Assembly (NCBI RefSeq): GCF_000344685.1 | Contig: NW_006920410.1 | Span: 2,048,902-2,112,901, forward strand | Source of the DNA: Gloeophyllum trabeum ATCC 11539 | Taxonomy: Eukaryota; Basidiomycota; Agaricomycetes; Gloeophyllales; Gloeophyllaceae | Reading direction: 5' to 3' | DNA length: 64,000 nt | The notes under the pieces: generated by a model | The model's input: only the letters and a program-made list of their open reading frames with translations | What the model was told of the DNA's origin: nothing | Databases searched by the model: none | Made by a program: the position numbers and the translations under genes | Part shown: positions 9,232-21,167 of the stretch, piece by piece | Numbering within the stretch: the first letter of the stretch is position 1 | Layout of the letters: each line of letters opens with the position of its first letter

Positions 9232-11481
9232 TCAAGCAGGTCTGCGTCTACCACCCTTCTGAACCTTTGTGGGCCTCGCGTAAACCTTATGTATAAGATT
9301 TAGCAATCCACCAGAAGGTGTGAATCCGGTTCGCCTGATCTCGTTCACCATCTCCTGCGCAACATCCCAGTCGCCTCTCCGGACCAGCCCCTGCAGGATG
9401 ATATACCATGTATCGTAGTCCTTGTGGATCTTTCGCTCCCCCATCTCGTTGTAGTAGCTGAGGGCTTGACGAAGACCCTCCGGCCCCGGGTTTCGCAGAC
9501 AAGCCTTCAGGAGGATGTGGTATGTCACGCGGTTTGGCTGCATCTTGCGTCGCTGCATACTTTCCATGATATACACCCTGCATTCCTCGCGCACTGCAGG
9601 ATCCAACCATTCGTCGCGGTACATGCCACTCAGGATACTTGTGTAAGTGACCTGATTCGGGCGCACTTCCGGCTCCTGCTGTTCCATCCATCGCAATAAG
9701 TCGAACGCTGCCTTCAAAGTGGCTTCGTCTCGCTCTCGGACAGCATGATCGATGATAGATGTGTATGTTGCGACGTTTGGCTCTATGTTCTGCACACGCA
9801 TAATGTTGGTAACCATCTGAGGTCCGTCTTTCCTGCCCGCCTTGAACAATGCAAAAAGCACCGTCGACCAAGTGAAAACATCACCGACAAGTCCCGCATC
9901 CGTCAAGGCTTTTAACCAGTCCGCGAAGGATTTCATGTCGCCTTTACGGGCATGGAACCGCAAAAATGTATTATATGAGACGATGTCGGGTGTCGGTCCT
10001 GTTTCTTTCATCCTCTCGTAAAGTGAGCGGGCCTCTTCTTCTTTGAAATTGAGGAGCAGTCCGTGGAGGGCGGTATTGTATACGGCGAGGATCTGCGAGG
10101 TCTCAGCGTCTTTCGCCTGACCCGACTTCTCAAACTCCCGGAAGCGGCCCATTGCTTGGTCTGGCTTCCGCATATGAAAAAGTGTCGATATGAATGCCCG
10201 GTAGGCCATGGGATCAGGTTTAATTTTCGCGGCTTTCATGGATTCCCAGGTCACCAGAGTCTCGTCGAGAGCTCGAATGGCTCCGTAGCCATCTAACAGT
10301 GCTGTCCACATCTCCACGCCGGGCTTGATACCAAGTTCGACCATGTCATTCCATAACTTTTCTGCGAGCTCCGGCTTCCGACATTTTAGGAAGGCCAGGA
10401 TGAACGAAGTCCACCCGACCGTGGGCATCAGGACTGGTCTCTCGGAACTCACAGATTCGGGAGTGGCTGCCAACCAAGGATATGGTCCAGAGAAACCAGC
10501 GTGGATAGAACTGTAGAGTCTCTCCAACGAGTTTGTCGCTTGGTCGTTCATGAGATTAGATATTTGCTTCGATAACGTTGCCGGTAGAGATACGAGCCTA
10601 GCCGTGTCCAGTACACGTATGTATTGCGAGACCTTCCGCTGTAAGGCCTCATCATGCGAGAGCCTCTTCATGAAGAGCGTCACAGTGAGCGGTTTCATCC
10701 TGATGCCTAACTGCAAGGACAAGTGAAGGGCATCGTGGAACGAATCCTGCATGGCGTGAGCAGTTATGGCGTAAATCAATAACTGCGCTCGGCCTGGGCT
10801 ATAGGAAGATTGGCCTCCAGTGGCAGGTTCAATCAGCTCTCGGAAGTCTTCTGCCTCCTCATCTTCGTCGACCTGTGGTCCCTTTAAGTCGTGGGTACCA
10901 TCCCATAGCTCTGCGTATCTCCGCCAGAGATTCAGTATGGCCTCAGGCTCCTGTCGTTTGACGTGAATGTCCATGCATGCTTGCAGGGCTGTGGTTGCAC
11001 CCCCGCAAGCAGTTACGAGGGCAATAGTCTCGACTGCTCGCAGGTGTGCGTCGTTGTGCTTCCCGGTTTCGAGGGAAGGCAGAAGAACTTCTGTCAGCCT
11101 GGAGTAGGCATCGAGTTGGGCGGGGCTGAGGAATTGCAACAGGCGTCTCTTCTCTAGACCCGACCAGTGCTGCCATGCTTTGTCGAGATTACCCTCCTTC
11201 AAGGCACTCTGTAAGTAAGCGGTTGACTTATTGAAGTACTCCACGTCTGAGTCGGAGGGGACCGATGCAGAAGGTGACCCGAGGTTACTGATTTGTGCGC
11301 GTATTTGCTGGAGGCGTGCAGGATCACGGGAGGCAGACGAAGGCGCGGGTGGGACGACCTCTTCACGAGTAAAGGCTAGGGGTCGACCAGCCGCACTGGC
11401 ATTGCGAGAACGTACGAGAGTTGGAGCCAGAAAGTCGAAGAGAACGACGCGAGTCCTTTTACTGGCATGGCGCAGGAGCAT
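9232..11481 (-). CDS. Pentatricopeptide repeat (PPR) protein, mitochondrial
   Basis: A single-exon gene of 749 aa from the ATG at 11481 (MLLRHASKRTRVVLFDF). The N-terminus is Arg-rich and low in acidic residues, as expected of a mitochondrial leader. The C-terminal half is a chain of about 35-residue helical repeats in PPR style, such as GWTSFILAFLKCRKPELAEK followed by LWNDMVELGIKPG, and VSYNTFLRFHARKGDMKSFA. It ends with a basic tail (KGGRRRPA). PPR proteins bind organellar RNA for processing, stability or translation. The transcript bound here is unknown. Its 3' end converges on the MIM2-like gene with only 23 bases between stops, so the two transcripts probably overlap. Confidence 0.8.
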   Translation of the reverse strand: MLLRHASKRTRVVLFDFLAPTLVRSRNASAAGRPLAFTREEVVPPAPSSASRDPARLQQIRAQISNLGSPSASVPSDSDVEYFNKSTAYLQSALKEGNLDKAWQHWSGLEKRRLLQFLSPAQLDAYSRLTEVLLPSLETGKHNDAHLRAVETIALVTACGGATTALQACMDIHVKRQEPEAILNLWRRYAELWDGTHDLKGPQVDEDEEAEDFRELIEPATGGQSSYSPGRAQLLIYAITAHAMQDSFHDALHLSLQLGIRMKPLTVTLFMKRLSHDEALQRKVSQYIRVLDTARLVSLPATLSKQISNLMNDQATNSLERLYSSIHAGFSGPYPWLAATPESVSSERPVLMPTVGWTSFILAFLKCRKPELAEKLWNDMVELGIKPGVEMWTALLDGYGAIRALDETLVTWESMKAAKIKPDPMAYRAFISTLFHMRKPDQAMGRFREFEKSGQAKDAETSQILAVYNTALHGLLLNFKEEEARSLYERMKETGPTPDIVSYNTFLRFHARKGDMKSFADWLKALTDAGLVGDVFTWSTVLFALFKAGRKDGPQMVTNIMRVQNIEPNVATYTSIIDHAVRERDEATLKAAFDLLRWMEQQEPEVRPNQVTYTSILSGMYRDEWLDPAVREECRVYIMESMQRRKMQPNRVTYHILLKACLRNPGPEGLRQALSYYNEMGERKIHKDYDTWYIILQGLVRRGDWDVAQEMVNEIRRTGFTPSGGLLNLIHKVYARPTKVQKGGRRRPA

Positions 11482-11686
11482 TGGGGACCGGTGAGTATTT
11501 CTGCTCAAAACGGTATAATAGGTTAGCGGCCCGGCTGTTTCCGGTCAAGGAGCACCATATATCAGAACTGAGATGCATACATTTCTGAGTGGGGGTGCTA
11601 TCACATCGCTGAATCCTTCTACTATAAGTTGTATAGAAATACAGGGAGAAGATGAATCCGCGGGTATAGCAGTTTTGAGAAGCAGA

Positions 11687-12922
11687 TCACAATGTCCTGG
11701 AAGTAGGACGAGAAGAGAGACGATGCTCGACAGCAGGGACAGCTTGCTCGCTGTCATCCTGACTCCGCTTCCACTTTTCCATGTTATCGACGCCATAGGC
11801 GTCCCGTCCGACCTTCAATGGATCCAAGAAATAGGTCGTGTTCCCTGATCCTTGGGCTATCGCCTTCAGCTGTTCCAGTCTTCGTAGCTCGACCAGCACT
11901 TCGAGAGCTTTCGACCTGTCTTGTAAGGTTGCCGCCTTATTTTCGCCAGCGAGCGCTGATGCTACGATGCTCATTGGCTGAGCTAAGGCCTGTCCTTGAT
12001 TTACGGATGCTGCCATGGATCTGTGACCGTTTCTGACCTTCGGCTTTGTTTAGCTGCGCTTGCAAAGCTGCAGGTTGCTCAGTAATGAACACGAAAGACA
12101 TGGCGTTAGAGACACCAGTACCTCCTTCTGATTCCAGTATCGTCCTTTGTTTATGCCCTTCGGCGACATTGACAAGCGCCTGGGTGTCCAGAAGTTGTTT
12201 ACGACGCTCCCGTTCTGCAGCCATTTGAAGTTCCAGCTGTACCTCGGTTCAATGGCTTGAATGTTTGGATCTCGAACCGTGTACATTCGACGCCCCACTT
12301 CTCAATACTGCTTCCGATTGTTTCGTGTAACTTCTTATTCGTCTTGTTCCTGTCACTTATCACATTGTCATACTGCAGATTTGTGTATCCAGCCAGAATC
12401 ATTTCCGTAAGGATCGTACACGTACAGAGAAGTGGCCGAGGATGGAACGGATCGCCGAGGTGCCAATATTTCTTACATTGTCCTTGAAATTGTTGACAGA
12501 GAAGCATGCATGATACGAGTCGTTAACGCGATAAAACAACGACCCAGAGACCAGGACGGGCACATTGTCACTAGTAAACCCTCCTAGATCATAAAAGAAT
12601 GCGCCGAACCGAAGTCTCTCGCATATCAACATCCTAGGGATAGATACGTGAGAGGTGTGGACCCGAGGCAATAGCTGACTATTCGTGCCTGGATAATATG
12701 AAAGACCGGAATGTTGAGATGTAATCCTGGCTCTAGCTTTGTCGGATTCTGCCCCAGAGACAGCCTCCAGGCTTCGTGCCCTTGCTCTATGACAGTCAAG
12801 AAATTCCGTCGAGCGGCTGGAGAGACATTAATACGCCCTCCATTCAAGAGTGCAAGAGACGATCTCGGTACGCAGACAGACACGCCAGCAGACCTAGACG
12901 CAACGGTGGAGAGGAAGGCCAT
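11687..12922 (-). pseudogene. Stomatin-like protein 2 (SPFH/band 7) gene with three frame breaks
   Basis: From the ATG at 12922 the reading is clear stomatin-like sequence: an Arg/Ser mitochondrial leader, VIEQGHEAWRLSLGQNPTKL, GLHLNIPVFHIIQ, VDMRETSV, GFTSDNVPVLVSGSLFYRV, KWGVECTRFEIQTFKPLNR, then the coiled-coil part and VELRRLEQLKAIAQGSGNTT near the end. Introns at 12634-12688, about 12369-12420, and 12066-12121 splice cleanly, although the first has a GC donor (CAG|GCACGA). The frame nevertheless changes three times inside conserved sequence: near 12601-12615 after RETSV, near 12240-12250 after LNR, and near 12012-12023, where part of the coiled coil also seems missing. No plausible intron repairs these breaks. 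The family acts in the inner membrane as a scaffold for quality control and respiratory complexes. Either this is a decaying copy with an intact paralog elsewhere, or the assembly carries indels here. Confidence 0.62.
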
Positions 12923-13427
12923 GACCGGGTCTGGAGTAGCGGATGATTCGGCGACCCAGGGCGACCTGGCGGGCGGGATCATATATAAGACTTGTTGCAC
13001 CGTACGTATGCTTTCGCAAGCGCAAGTGTCGGCGCCTATGCCGTCGTGATCAAAGTCCCATCCTTGGCCTTGGGGAGGGCATGCGACAGTACTAGTGTGC
13101 TGAAATGAATGAAAGGCCGGAGAATCCGACGAGTTCGTGAAGTCTCGAGAGCATTCGTCACCTCTTCGCCATAAGTACTGTCATAATGCCCCAAACCAAC
13201 GACGGTCGACATCCGAGTCTGAGAGTAGGGAAGCTTAAGAATAGCATCCGGACGTCCAAGGTGCTTGACACATGGACCCACAAACACGACAATGCTCGGC
13301 ATAGGCCGGCGATTCAAGCTAACCCCGGAGTGGCACTGGGTCCCTTAGCGCTCAGCCTGGTCTGTACATACTTGCATTCGACCTCTGCTATCATCATCAA
13401 CTTACTCTTCCAAACACTTAGACCAAG
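12923..13427. other. Divergent intergenic region, stomatin-like gene and cyclophilin
   Basis: About 500 bases upstream of both flanking genes. A minus-strand open frame at 13036-13317 has no recognisable family and no matching partner exon, so I do not call it. No other feature seen. Confidence 0.4.
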
Positions 13428-15484
13428 ATGGGGCACGGGAACTCCGACAAGATGTATATCACCCATGCTGAGCACTCCGGCATGTTCGGTCAGCATACGG
13501 CTTCAACATCAGGATACAAACAGTAAGCCTATAGTTCCTTACCTGTGCTCAAGCGAATTCTTAGCTGGTATGCTGTTCCAGGAAGCCGCAAACACCTCAT
13601 CCAGGGAATCTCACCCCATTTGACTGCTGCGCGTTGACCTCGCAGCCCTTTCAAAACCCCGTTTGCGCGAGGAACTCGGATGGAACTGGGAATGTCTTCG
13701 AGTTGACGAACATTATTCCGTGGTTAAAGTACGTCCTTGCCTCGTTGCAATCCTTGCATTTACTGATTGAATCTCAGGCAACACAACAACATCAACCCCG
13801 TCACTCAAGAGCCCTTAGCACCGTCTGACCTCATTCCGCTTCATTATGCCCGGAAAGCGTCTGGAGAAATCCATGACCCCATCTCATTCAAGCCCTTCAG
13901 TCAACATTCTCACATTGTCGCAATCGCAACAACTGGGAATGTCTTCCTCGCGGAGAGCGTCAAAGGTGGCAAGGACTTAGTCGCTGATGTTCCATTCAAA
14001 AAGTGGGTATCTAGGAGGTGTACGAAAGACCTATGGACTGAAAGATACATAGGTCAGATGTTATTACCTTGCAGAACCCTCACGGAATGCCGTCCGCGTC
14101 GGTGCCTGCCCCGAGCGCGTCGAAAGCGAGCACGCAGCCTGAGAAATCCAAGGCAGTGACCAAGGCAGCTACGAATCCCGCTATTGCGAAGACGAAGGCG
14201 AGCCAGCCCTGTAAGTCGTATGGCGGCACATGTTCTATTTTATCCTCATTGTATCATGCAGGGAACGTCTCGCCATATTCTACCGGTCTCCCTGGTGCCT
14301 CGTTAACATCGACTTCCGTTGACCCCCAGACGGCTACTTCGAGGCTCGTGTGGGACGAGGTACGTCCGTATTGTTTGCGGCAATAATCGTCTAACCCCGT
14401 CCCAGGAAGAAATTATGTTCGAAGCCATCTCCAATCCACCCAAAGGCAAAGGCAAGGAGAAGGATGTCGGGAAAAGGCGTGCTTACGTGCGGGTCGTCAC
14501 CAGTCTTGGCGGCTCTCTGAACCTCGAGCTCTTCTGCGAGAAGGTCAGTCCTAATCCTTTCTACTCGCTTCACATAGTTCACACTGGTACCTTTAGGCTC
14601 CGAAGACATGTTACAACTTCCTGATGTTAGCCCGTAACGGCAAGTATAACGACAACCTGTTCCATCGACTCATCCCCGGTTTTATGGTATACTCTTTATC
14701 ATCCTCTGTTATCCATCGCGTTGACTTCGCAACATAGATTCAGACCGGTGATCCCACGGGGACAGGCGCTGGCGGTGAATCCTACTGGGGCACACCATTC
14801 AGGGACGAGTACGATATGAAGGGCGCCGCGAAGCACGATGGCCGCGGCGTCGTTGCAATGGCTAACAAGGGTCCATCGACGAATGGGTAAGGGTTCATGT
14901 TTCTTCTACAGGTCATGCGCCGTAATAACCCCAACCTCATACAGGTCCCAGTGGTATGTCACGTTCAAGGCTACGCCACATCTAGATAAGAAACACACGG
15001 TATTCGGGAAGGTGGTAGGTGGAGAAGATGTGCTAGATGCCTTGGAGAAACTTCCAGTGAAGCCTGGGACGGAGCGACCCGCGAAGCCCATCAGAATAAC
15101 CGAAGTCATCATGTCCGTGCAATACTGTCATGCTATTCAGTATTCGCGCTCACTTGTGGTAATAGTTACCAAGACCCGTTCGAAGACTACAAAGAACGTC
15201 TTGCTAAGAAACTCGCGAAGCGGGCTGAGGCCGACTCCAACCCTGAAGCGAACAAACCTCCCGAGAAGAAGCCCGGGCACGACATGAACTGGTTCGGTGT
15301 TAAGGTCGGAACAGAGGCCCAGCCAGCAATCGCTGCCGGTGGAGGTGTCGGAAAGTACCTGAACATCAAGGCAAATAACAAAAGGCCGCTGAGTGCCGCA
15401 TCCCCGGCCCCAGAAGCTGACATTGGAGTGGAGGAAGGGAAGAAAAAGCGGAGGCTCGGGTTTGGCGATTTTGAAGGGTGGTAG
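13428..15484 (+). CDS. CYP8: U-box cyclophilin, PPIL2/Cyp8 type (E3 ligase fold plus peptidyl-prolyl isomerase)
   Basis: The start ATG at 13428 gives [22 protein letters not shown]-box follows ([19 protein letters not shown] ... [19 protein letters not shown]), then a linker, then a complete cyclophilin domain: [88 protein letters not shown]. The basic tail ends [14 protein letters not shown]. Seven or more introns splice cleanly, for example 13530-13576. Human PPIL2 and fission yeast Cyp8 share this order and act in the nucleus with spliceosomal complexes; the U-box gives a ubiquitin-ligase fold. Its 3' end faces nudC with about 55 bases between stops. Confidence 0.88.
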
Positions 15485-15539
15485 ATCTGCCTACGAGCGG
15501 CACGTATATAAGATATTTTGTATTATATCTTATCCTAAT

Positions 15540-16442
15540 TCACGATATCTTGGCGTTAGAGAAGTCCAGCTCTGGGTGAGCTGCCTTGAACTTCTCCAGA
15601 GCCTACATGATTTGTTCGTAAGAGCTCCCGATGGACGAAGCCCACGACCTACCTCCATCTTCTTAAGCTCGTCTGAGGTCGGTTTACCCATTTGCTAAAT
15701 GGACAAAGGTCAGTTTCTGAGCGAGACTCTTCTGTTACCCTACAGCACCTTCTGCTGTTGATCGAACTGGAAACTAACATGAGTAGCTATGAAGTGACCC
15801 AGACAGTGCACGACTCACCATCATTTTCTCCACCATGGCCCTGAGCTATCGTCAATGACCTATCAGCGTTCACATCTGGTCATAGCCCTACCTTGTTTCG
15901 CCGTCAAGATCACTCAATTTAGAATTCTCCGGCTGTATCTTAGTTGTATCGATCTTAGGATGATGGGTCAGGACGTTCTCCCACCACTGCTGCTTGTTGA
16001 GTTTCTCCAGGTGGATGTGCACAGCTTCTTGGTCCTCTTCCACCGAATGAGAGAAGGCACAGGTTGATGGGGAAACAGGACATACCGATAGTCCACGTAC
16101 TTTCCTCGACCTTGATCTCCTTGCAAAGTTCTCCATCCAAGATAGCGTCTTTGCCCTTCAGGCCGACGCTTAACTTCTTCTTCCCTATGACGACGTTCAA
16201 ATCCCGAGATCTCGTGCCCTTAGGTACGGGGACTACGATGTCCACATCGCCTAACTCCTGCTTCCAGGTGTAAGGCAAAGCTGCGGGAACGCAGAACCCA
16301 GGTTGAAGTAGCACGCGCTAGTGTAACCGGGAGGATGACCTTCACCTGCTTGTTCAGCTGCCTCTCGAGCTCTTGCAGCTCTGTCCTCGGAATCTTCATC
16401 CTCTTTCGAACGATTATCGTGGTCGGCGGATTTCTCGCTCAT
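15540..16442 (-). CDS. nudC: Nuclear movement protein NudC (CS/p23 domain)
   Basis: The ATG at 16442 gives an acidic, charged head ([20 protein letters not shown]). A CS domain follows: [58 protein letters not shown], and [20 protein letters not shown]. The C-terminus carries [16 protein letters not shown] and ends in [17 protein letters not shown], the usual NudC ending. Introns of about 50-60 nt interrupt it, one right after the acidic head. NudC is an Hsp90 co-chaperone needed for stable dynein/LIS1 and nuclear migration in hyphae. It is shorter than animal NudC because the N-terminal helical domain is absent, as usual in fungi. Confidence 0.88.
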
Positions 16443-16720
16443 GGTGGTTGGGTGGTTGTGCTCGACTTGAATCGATCACGTGCGATAACTCATTGCCCTA
16501 TATTTTAGATTAATTGAGTATTTTAATAATCTTTGCATTTCACCTTTCTCGGGATAAGGTTTCCTACCTGCTCTGAAGCTTGAAGTCCGCTGCACCTCTC
16601 ATTTGGCTCCTGCTCAGACGCCTAACTTGTCCGTCCGCTCAGAACCTATCGTGTCAATTGCCTCGGTACCGTTGGTCGAGTCGGTGATTCTGGCTGTTCC
16701 GTTGCTCTGCAGTTTGATCC

Positions 16721-19383
16721 ATGGCTAGCCAAGATCCTTGGAATGACTTCGACGTACATGTCAATCTCAATTTTGCGGCATTCAGGAGCTGACATCTGTG
16801 GCTTGTGGACTGGACAGAACTTGCGGCATAATATCAAGCAAAATACCGTGGATCGATTGAAACAAATCATCACAGGACTTAACGATGACTGTTCAACGCT
16901 CATATCCAAGTCGGGCAAGAAGCAGGAGCTCATAGACAGGATCGTCCGTCAGTTGGATAGTTGGAAGCAGAGTAATAATACGGCACTATGGATGAAGGCG
17001 AAGGCCATCCTTCACCAAGTGCGGACTTCTGGAGTGTAAGTCTCTGGGTTGTAATCACGTCACGCTAGCATGTATTGTGGCAAACTCGGTACTGGTTCTA
17101 ACCTCCCTGTCTCTTTTCTAGCTACAGTCCAGCGAAGCTTACACCTGATGGCACCGCGTATCACCCCCATTCCATGACGCATAGTCAGTACGGTGCTGGT
17201 AGTTCGACCAAATTAAACGGCTACCACCAGTCTCCCGGTGCCACATCTAGTGGTCTTCCTCGTTATGACCCATATGCACCTCCTCGTCGGCCTCTTCCTT
17301 CCTCTGTAGCCACCTCATCTGCTGCGACGCCCGCAAAATCTAGTAGGCGTTGTCAAGCTTGCTTCTGTATTTGGTCACTCACGGATAACACAGCTATTCG
17401 ATTCAAGCATTCCCCGTTCTTCAGGATAGACGAACCCGTTTCCAGCGTTGTGGAATGTCCGGGTAAGAAGTCCGAGATCAAGTAGATCATGACTTAATAA
17501 GTTCTCTACAGAGTCTGCTGGGTCCATGGACCGAAGACAAGGCAATCTCAGCTTCTCTCTAACTCTGGATCAAATTAGGAAACTACAGTCGACGAAGTAA
17601 GTCATGGGAACCGAGCATATCTTCGCAGCTAACCAATTCTGCTCTTTTACAGTCCAAAGTACCAGCTTCGCCTATTTTGCACGTCGTCTTCTTTTTACTC
17701 TCCGGGCCTCACTGCGTACCGTGCAAACACTGGCCCTTGTCCGATTGAATTTCCCCCGACTTGCGAAGTCCGCGTTAATAATGTACAGTTAACTGCGAAC
17801 CTCAAGGGTCTGAAGAAGAAACCAGGTACGGCGCCTCCCGCGGATCTTGGGAAAGCGGTTAGGATCACACCCCAAATGTCGAACCGCGTTGAAATGGTAT
17901 ACGTCAATAGCCAACAAGGAGTCCCGCCTAAGGTTGGTCTTATTTTGTCAGAGATGATCAATGCGCTGGTTTATGACTATGTATCAGAAATATTACTTGG
18001 TAGTGATGTTGGTGGAGACAACCACGGTGGAGCAGCTGGTAGATAGACTCCAGAAAGGCAAATACAAGAGTCGTGAAGACGTTTTGGCTCAGAGTGCGTG
18101 CGTCTTGAGCGTGTTCCTTGGGAAGATACTTATGCATGCCCTCTAGTGAAGCAGACTGCCTCTGAAGACGATGACATCGTTGCAGGTGCACAGAAGATGT
18201 CGTTAAAGTGTCCAGTATGTCCTTTGATTGGCCAGGCTATGTACGCCCATCCTTATGACGAACGCCCTAGCTGAGCTACATGCGGATACGAACTCCAACA
18301 CGATCGGCAGCTTGTGTTCACCACCAATGCTTCGACGCTACCTCGTGGTTTTCGATGATGGAGCAAACGACGACATGGCTCTGTCCTGTCTGCGAGCGTG
18401 TTCTGAACGTCGAGGAGCTTATAGTGGATGGGTGAGGGACCTACAGTTTAGTTATTGCCATTTAGCTCATGTTGCTTTGTCTTAGATACTTCGATGACAT
18501 ACTGAAGCGTACATCCGAGGATGTCGAGGACGTAATCGTGGAAGCTGATGGGGAGTGGCACACTTCAGACAACAAGTATGCTTCTCCAGGGTGGAAGGCC
18601 ACACATCCTGAGCAAGCGATGACCGTGCCTGATACACCGCGTAAGCCTGTGCGGAGGGACACGATGGCAAGAACACCCACCAAGACCAGTGCCGACATGA
18701 CGAATGGTGCCTCCGGGGAGAAGGGAAAGGCGAAAGCTGACAATGTTGAGATCTTAGTGCTTGACTCCGATGATGAAGATGACGACCGAGTCAAACGAGA
18801 ACTTTCACCTTCTGCCGATGGACGGAGTTCGACAAATGGCCTGGTGCAGACCCAATCATATGCCAGCATACCACCTCGTTCTCAGTCATTGAGCATGAGC
18901 CAAACTGTGATCGACCTTACTTTGGATTCAGATGAAGAAGCTCCCCCTCCTCCGCGAAGACCAGGGAAGAGAAAGACAAGCGAGCCAGATGGTGTTTCTC
19001 CCACAGAACCTGTATGGAAGAAGTCACGACCAGATCCAGGCTACCGTGCAAATGGTACGAATGGACATGTCAACGGTGCAGCATTGTCATCTTCTTCTGC
19101 CTCGCCTCCTAATAACACCGGCGGGAATGGCTACAGCCTCAACCGCTTGCTTTCCCACTTGATTAGACCAAGCAGTTCTGGTGTTCCATCACCGAGCACG
19201 TCAGTTTCTACTGCACCCCCTTCTCCACCCCGGCAGCGTCCTCCCGCAGCTTCGGACGGGGAGATGCCTGCTTTCCATTACTACCAACCCCCGGGCTCTC
19301 CTGGCCGACATAGTAGCAGCTATCATAATACCGTGCGCAGTAATTCTTATGCAAGGCCGTCCGCTCCCCGCTGGCCATCGTAG
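16721..19383 (+). CDS. SIZ1: SIZ/PIAS-type SUMO E3 ligase (SAP, PINIT, SP-RING)
   Basis: Exon 1 is very short (MASQDPWNDFD) and is followed by a 62-nt intron. A SAP-like DNA-binding helix pair comes next (DRLKQIITGLND ... LISKSGKKQELIDRIVRQLD). A Pro/Ser linker leads to a PINIT region (IRFKHSPFFRIDEPVSSVVE, then LGKAVRITPQMSNRVEMVYV). The SP-RING is complete after splicing: MSLKCPLSYMRIRTPTRSAA, CVHHQCFDATSWFSMME and WLCPVCERVLNVEELIVDG. The tail is disordered and carries two likely SUMO-interacting motifs: VEILVLDSDDEDDD, and QTVIDLTLDSDEE near base 18,910. Siz ligases pass SUMO from Ubc9 to nuclear targets such as PCNA and septins. The order of domains and the paired hydrophobic-acidic motifs make the call firm. 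The exact ortholog (Siz1, Siz2 or Pli1) is open. Confidence 0.85.
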
Positions 19384-19810
19384 CAGCCTTTCTGCCGCGC
19401 CTCTGCTTGTCACATAGAATATATTTCGCAGGGCGCTCCTTCCTTTGCTATTCACCTTGTACTTCGAATCCGTAGTTAGTGGAAGAGCCGTCTTGGACCA
19501 ATCAAACGTACACCGCTAGCACTTCCCTAATTTTCCCGTATTGCGGGGTTTTTGTTACGCAATGATGGAATATCGCACGAATAGTTGACTGCAACTTGCC
19601 GTAAGAACGTGGGGGAATGCCTGGGAATGCTTACTAAGCGCACCCACATCGGGCCGGGCGCTGTACTTGGGCTGTCATTCGGCGCAGAGCGGAGCGGAGA
19701 TAGAAACTGTCCGGCAGTCTTTTTGGGCGGAATTTTTCCTTCGCGGTCTTGCAACTTCCTTCCACCTTCAATCCCTACTCTTCATACCCAGGCCTTCGCC
19801 TCTCCCAGCC
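19384..19810. promoter_or_regulatory. Upstream region of the ADP/ATP carrier
   Basis: The last 60-70 bases before the ATG at 19811 are strongly pyrimidine-rich (for example TTCCTTCCACCTTCAATCCC), a common feature of highly expressed fungal genes. No coding sequence seen. Confidence 0.4.
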
Positions 19811-21167
19811 ATGGCCGACGTAAAGAAAACCAAAAGCGCCAAGGAGTTCACCAGTGAGTATGCTTCCTAGCTTTGTCTGCGCTGATAGTTTTTGTCGTGT
19901 CGCGTGCTGAGCTGGCGTATCTCCCCTGCAGTCGACTTCTTGATGGGTGGTGTGTCTGCGGTACGTGGTCCGGTAGTTTGCTCTTGGATGTAACACTCAT
20001 CAACTGTCCTTTGCAGGCTGTCGCCAAGACATCAGCAGCCCCCATTGAGCGTATCAAGTTGCTGGTTCAGAACCAGGATGAGATGGTACCAGTAATCGCG
20101 TGATATTCATTGCCCAAGCCCTAATACTTTGTGATTTAGATCAAGCAGGGTCGTCTGGCTACCCCTTACAAGGGTATCGTGGACTGTTTCGCTCGGACGT
20201 ACAGGGACGAGGGTTTAGTCTCATTATGGCGTGGTAACACTGCCAACGTCATTCGTTACTTCCCTACGCAGGCCTTGAACTTCGCCTTCAGTAAGTCATG
20301 CATCTCGTGCTTCCGAGAAGTAGCTCACACAAGACACTGCCGTCTTCAGAGGACTACTTCAAGTCCCTGTTCGGTTTCAAGAAGTCTGAGGGTTACTGGA
20401 AGTGGTTCGCTGGCAATGTGATGTCTGGTGGTGCTGCTGGTGCTGCTTCCCTTCTCTTCGTCTACTCTCTTGACTACGCGCGTACTCGTCTCGCCAACGA
20501 CGCGAAGTCTGCCAAGGGTGGAGGAGCTCGTCAGTTCAACGGCTTGATTGATGTTTACAAGAAGACCTTGGCTTCTGATGGTATTGCCGGCCTGTACCGT
20601 GGTTTCGTCCCCTCCGTTGTTGGTATCATTGTCTACCGTGGTCTTTACTTCGGTGTCTATGACTCCCTCAGTACGTACAGTTTCCGGATATCACATGTTC
20701 AGGATGCTAATATTTCGGCGTTGCTCTCCAGAGCCTGTTGTTCTCACTGGTGCTCTCCAAGGCTCGTTCTTCGCGTCCTTCTTGCTCGGCTGGGGTGTTA
20801 CTATTGGTGCTGGTCTTGCTTCCTACCCTCTGGACACTATTCGGTGCGTTTGGTCTGTGATCTGTGTCATTCATCGTTGCTGATGCGTCGATTAGTCGTC
20901 GCATGATGATGACGTCTGGTGGTGGTGTTCACTACAAGTCTATGTTCGACGCTGGCTCGCAAATCATCGCCAAGGAGGGTGCCAAGTCCCTGTTCAAGGG
21001 TGCTGGCGCCAACATTCTTCGGGGTGTTGCTGGTGCTGGTGTGCTCTCCTTGTACGACAAGCTCCAGGAGGTCATGTTCGGCAAGGTCTACTCCGGTGGT
21101 AAGTGATATCATGTGTTGGGAACGCATTTGAACTGGAAACTCACAGTATCATGCAGGATCTGGTTAA
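19811..21167 (+). CDS. AAC: Mitochondrial ADP/ATP carrier
   Basis: A canonical three-repeat mitochondrial carrier of about 310 aa from [14 protein letters not shown]. The three signature motifs read [34 protein letters not shown] and [15 protein letters not shown]. The last holds RRRMMM, which is diagnostic of ADP/ATP carriers. It exchanges cytosolic ADP for matrix ATP across the inner membrane. Introns are short and one splits the RRRMMM codons (before 20896). An open reading through the last intron would end GGK at 21106. Splicing GTAAGT at about 21102 to the CAG at 21156 instead gives the ending GGSG and a TAA at 21165-21167, which is the better model. Codon use is strongly C-ending, as expected for an abundant protein. 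Confidence 0.93.

Noticed and set aside
9208..9232. tRNA B-box-like GGTTCGAGATCC on the minus strand
   Set aside because: Spacing inside the box is off by one and no A-box or cloverleaf stems surround it. It lies in the end of the PPR reading frame.
12595..12640. A 26-base intron to explain the first break in the stomatin-like gene
   Set aside because: GTTCGG...ATCTAG has the right ends, but is half the size of any other intron here, and its removal still gives the wrong frame.
13036..13317. Small minus-strand gene upstream of the cyclophilin
   Set aside because: The frame reads like protein for a stretch (VGLGHYDSTYGEEVTNALET), but I recognise no family, and there is no partner exon or clear start context.
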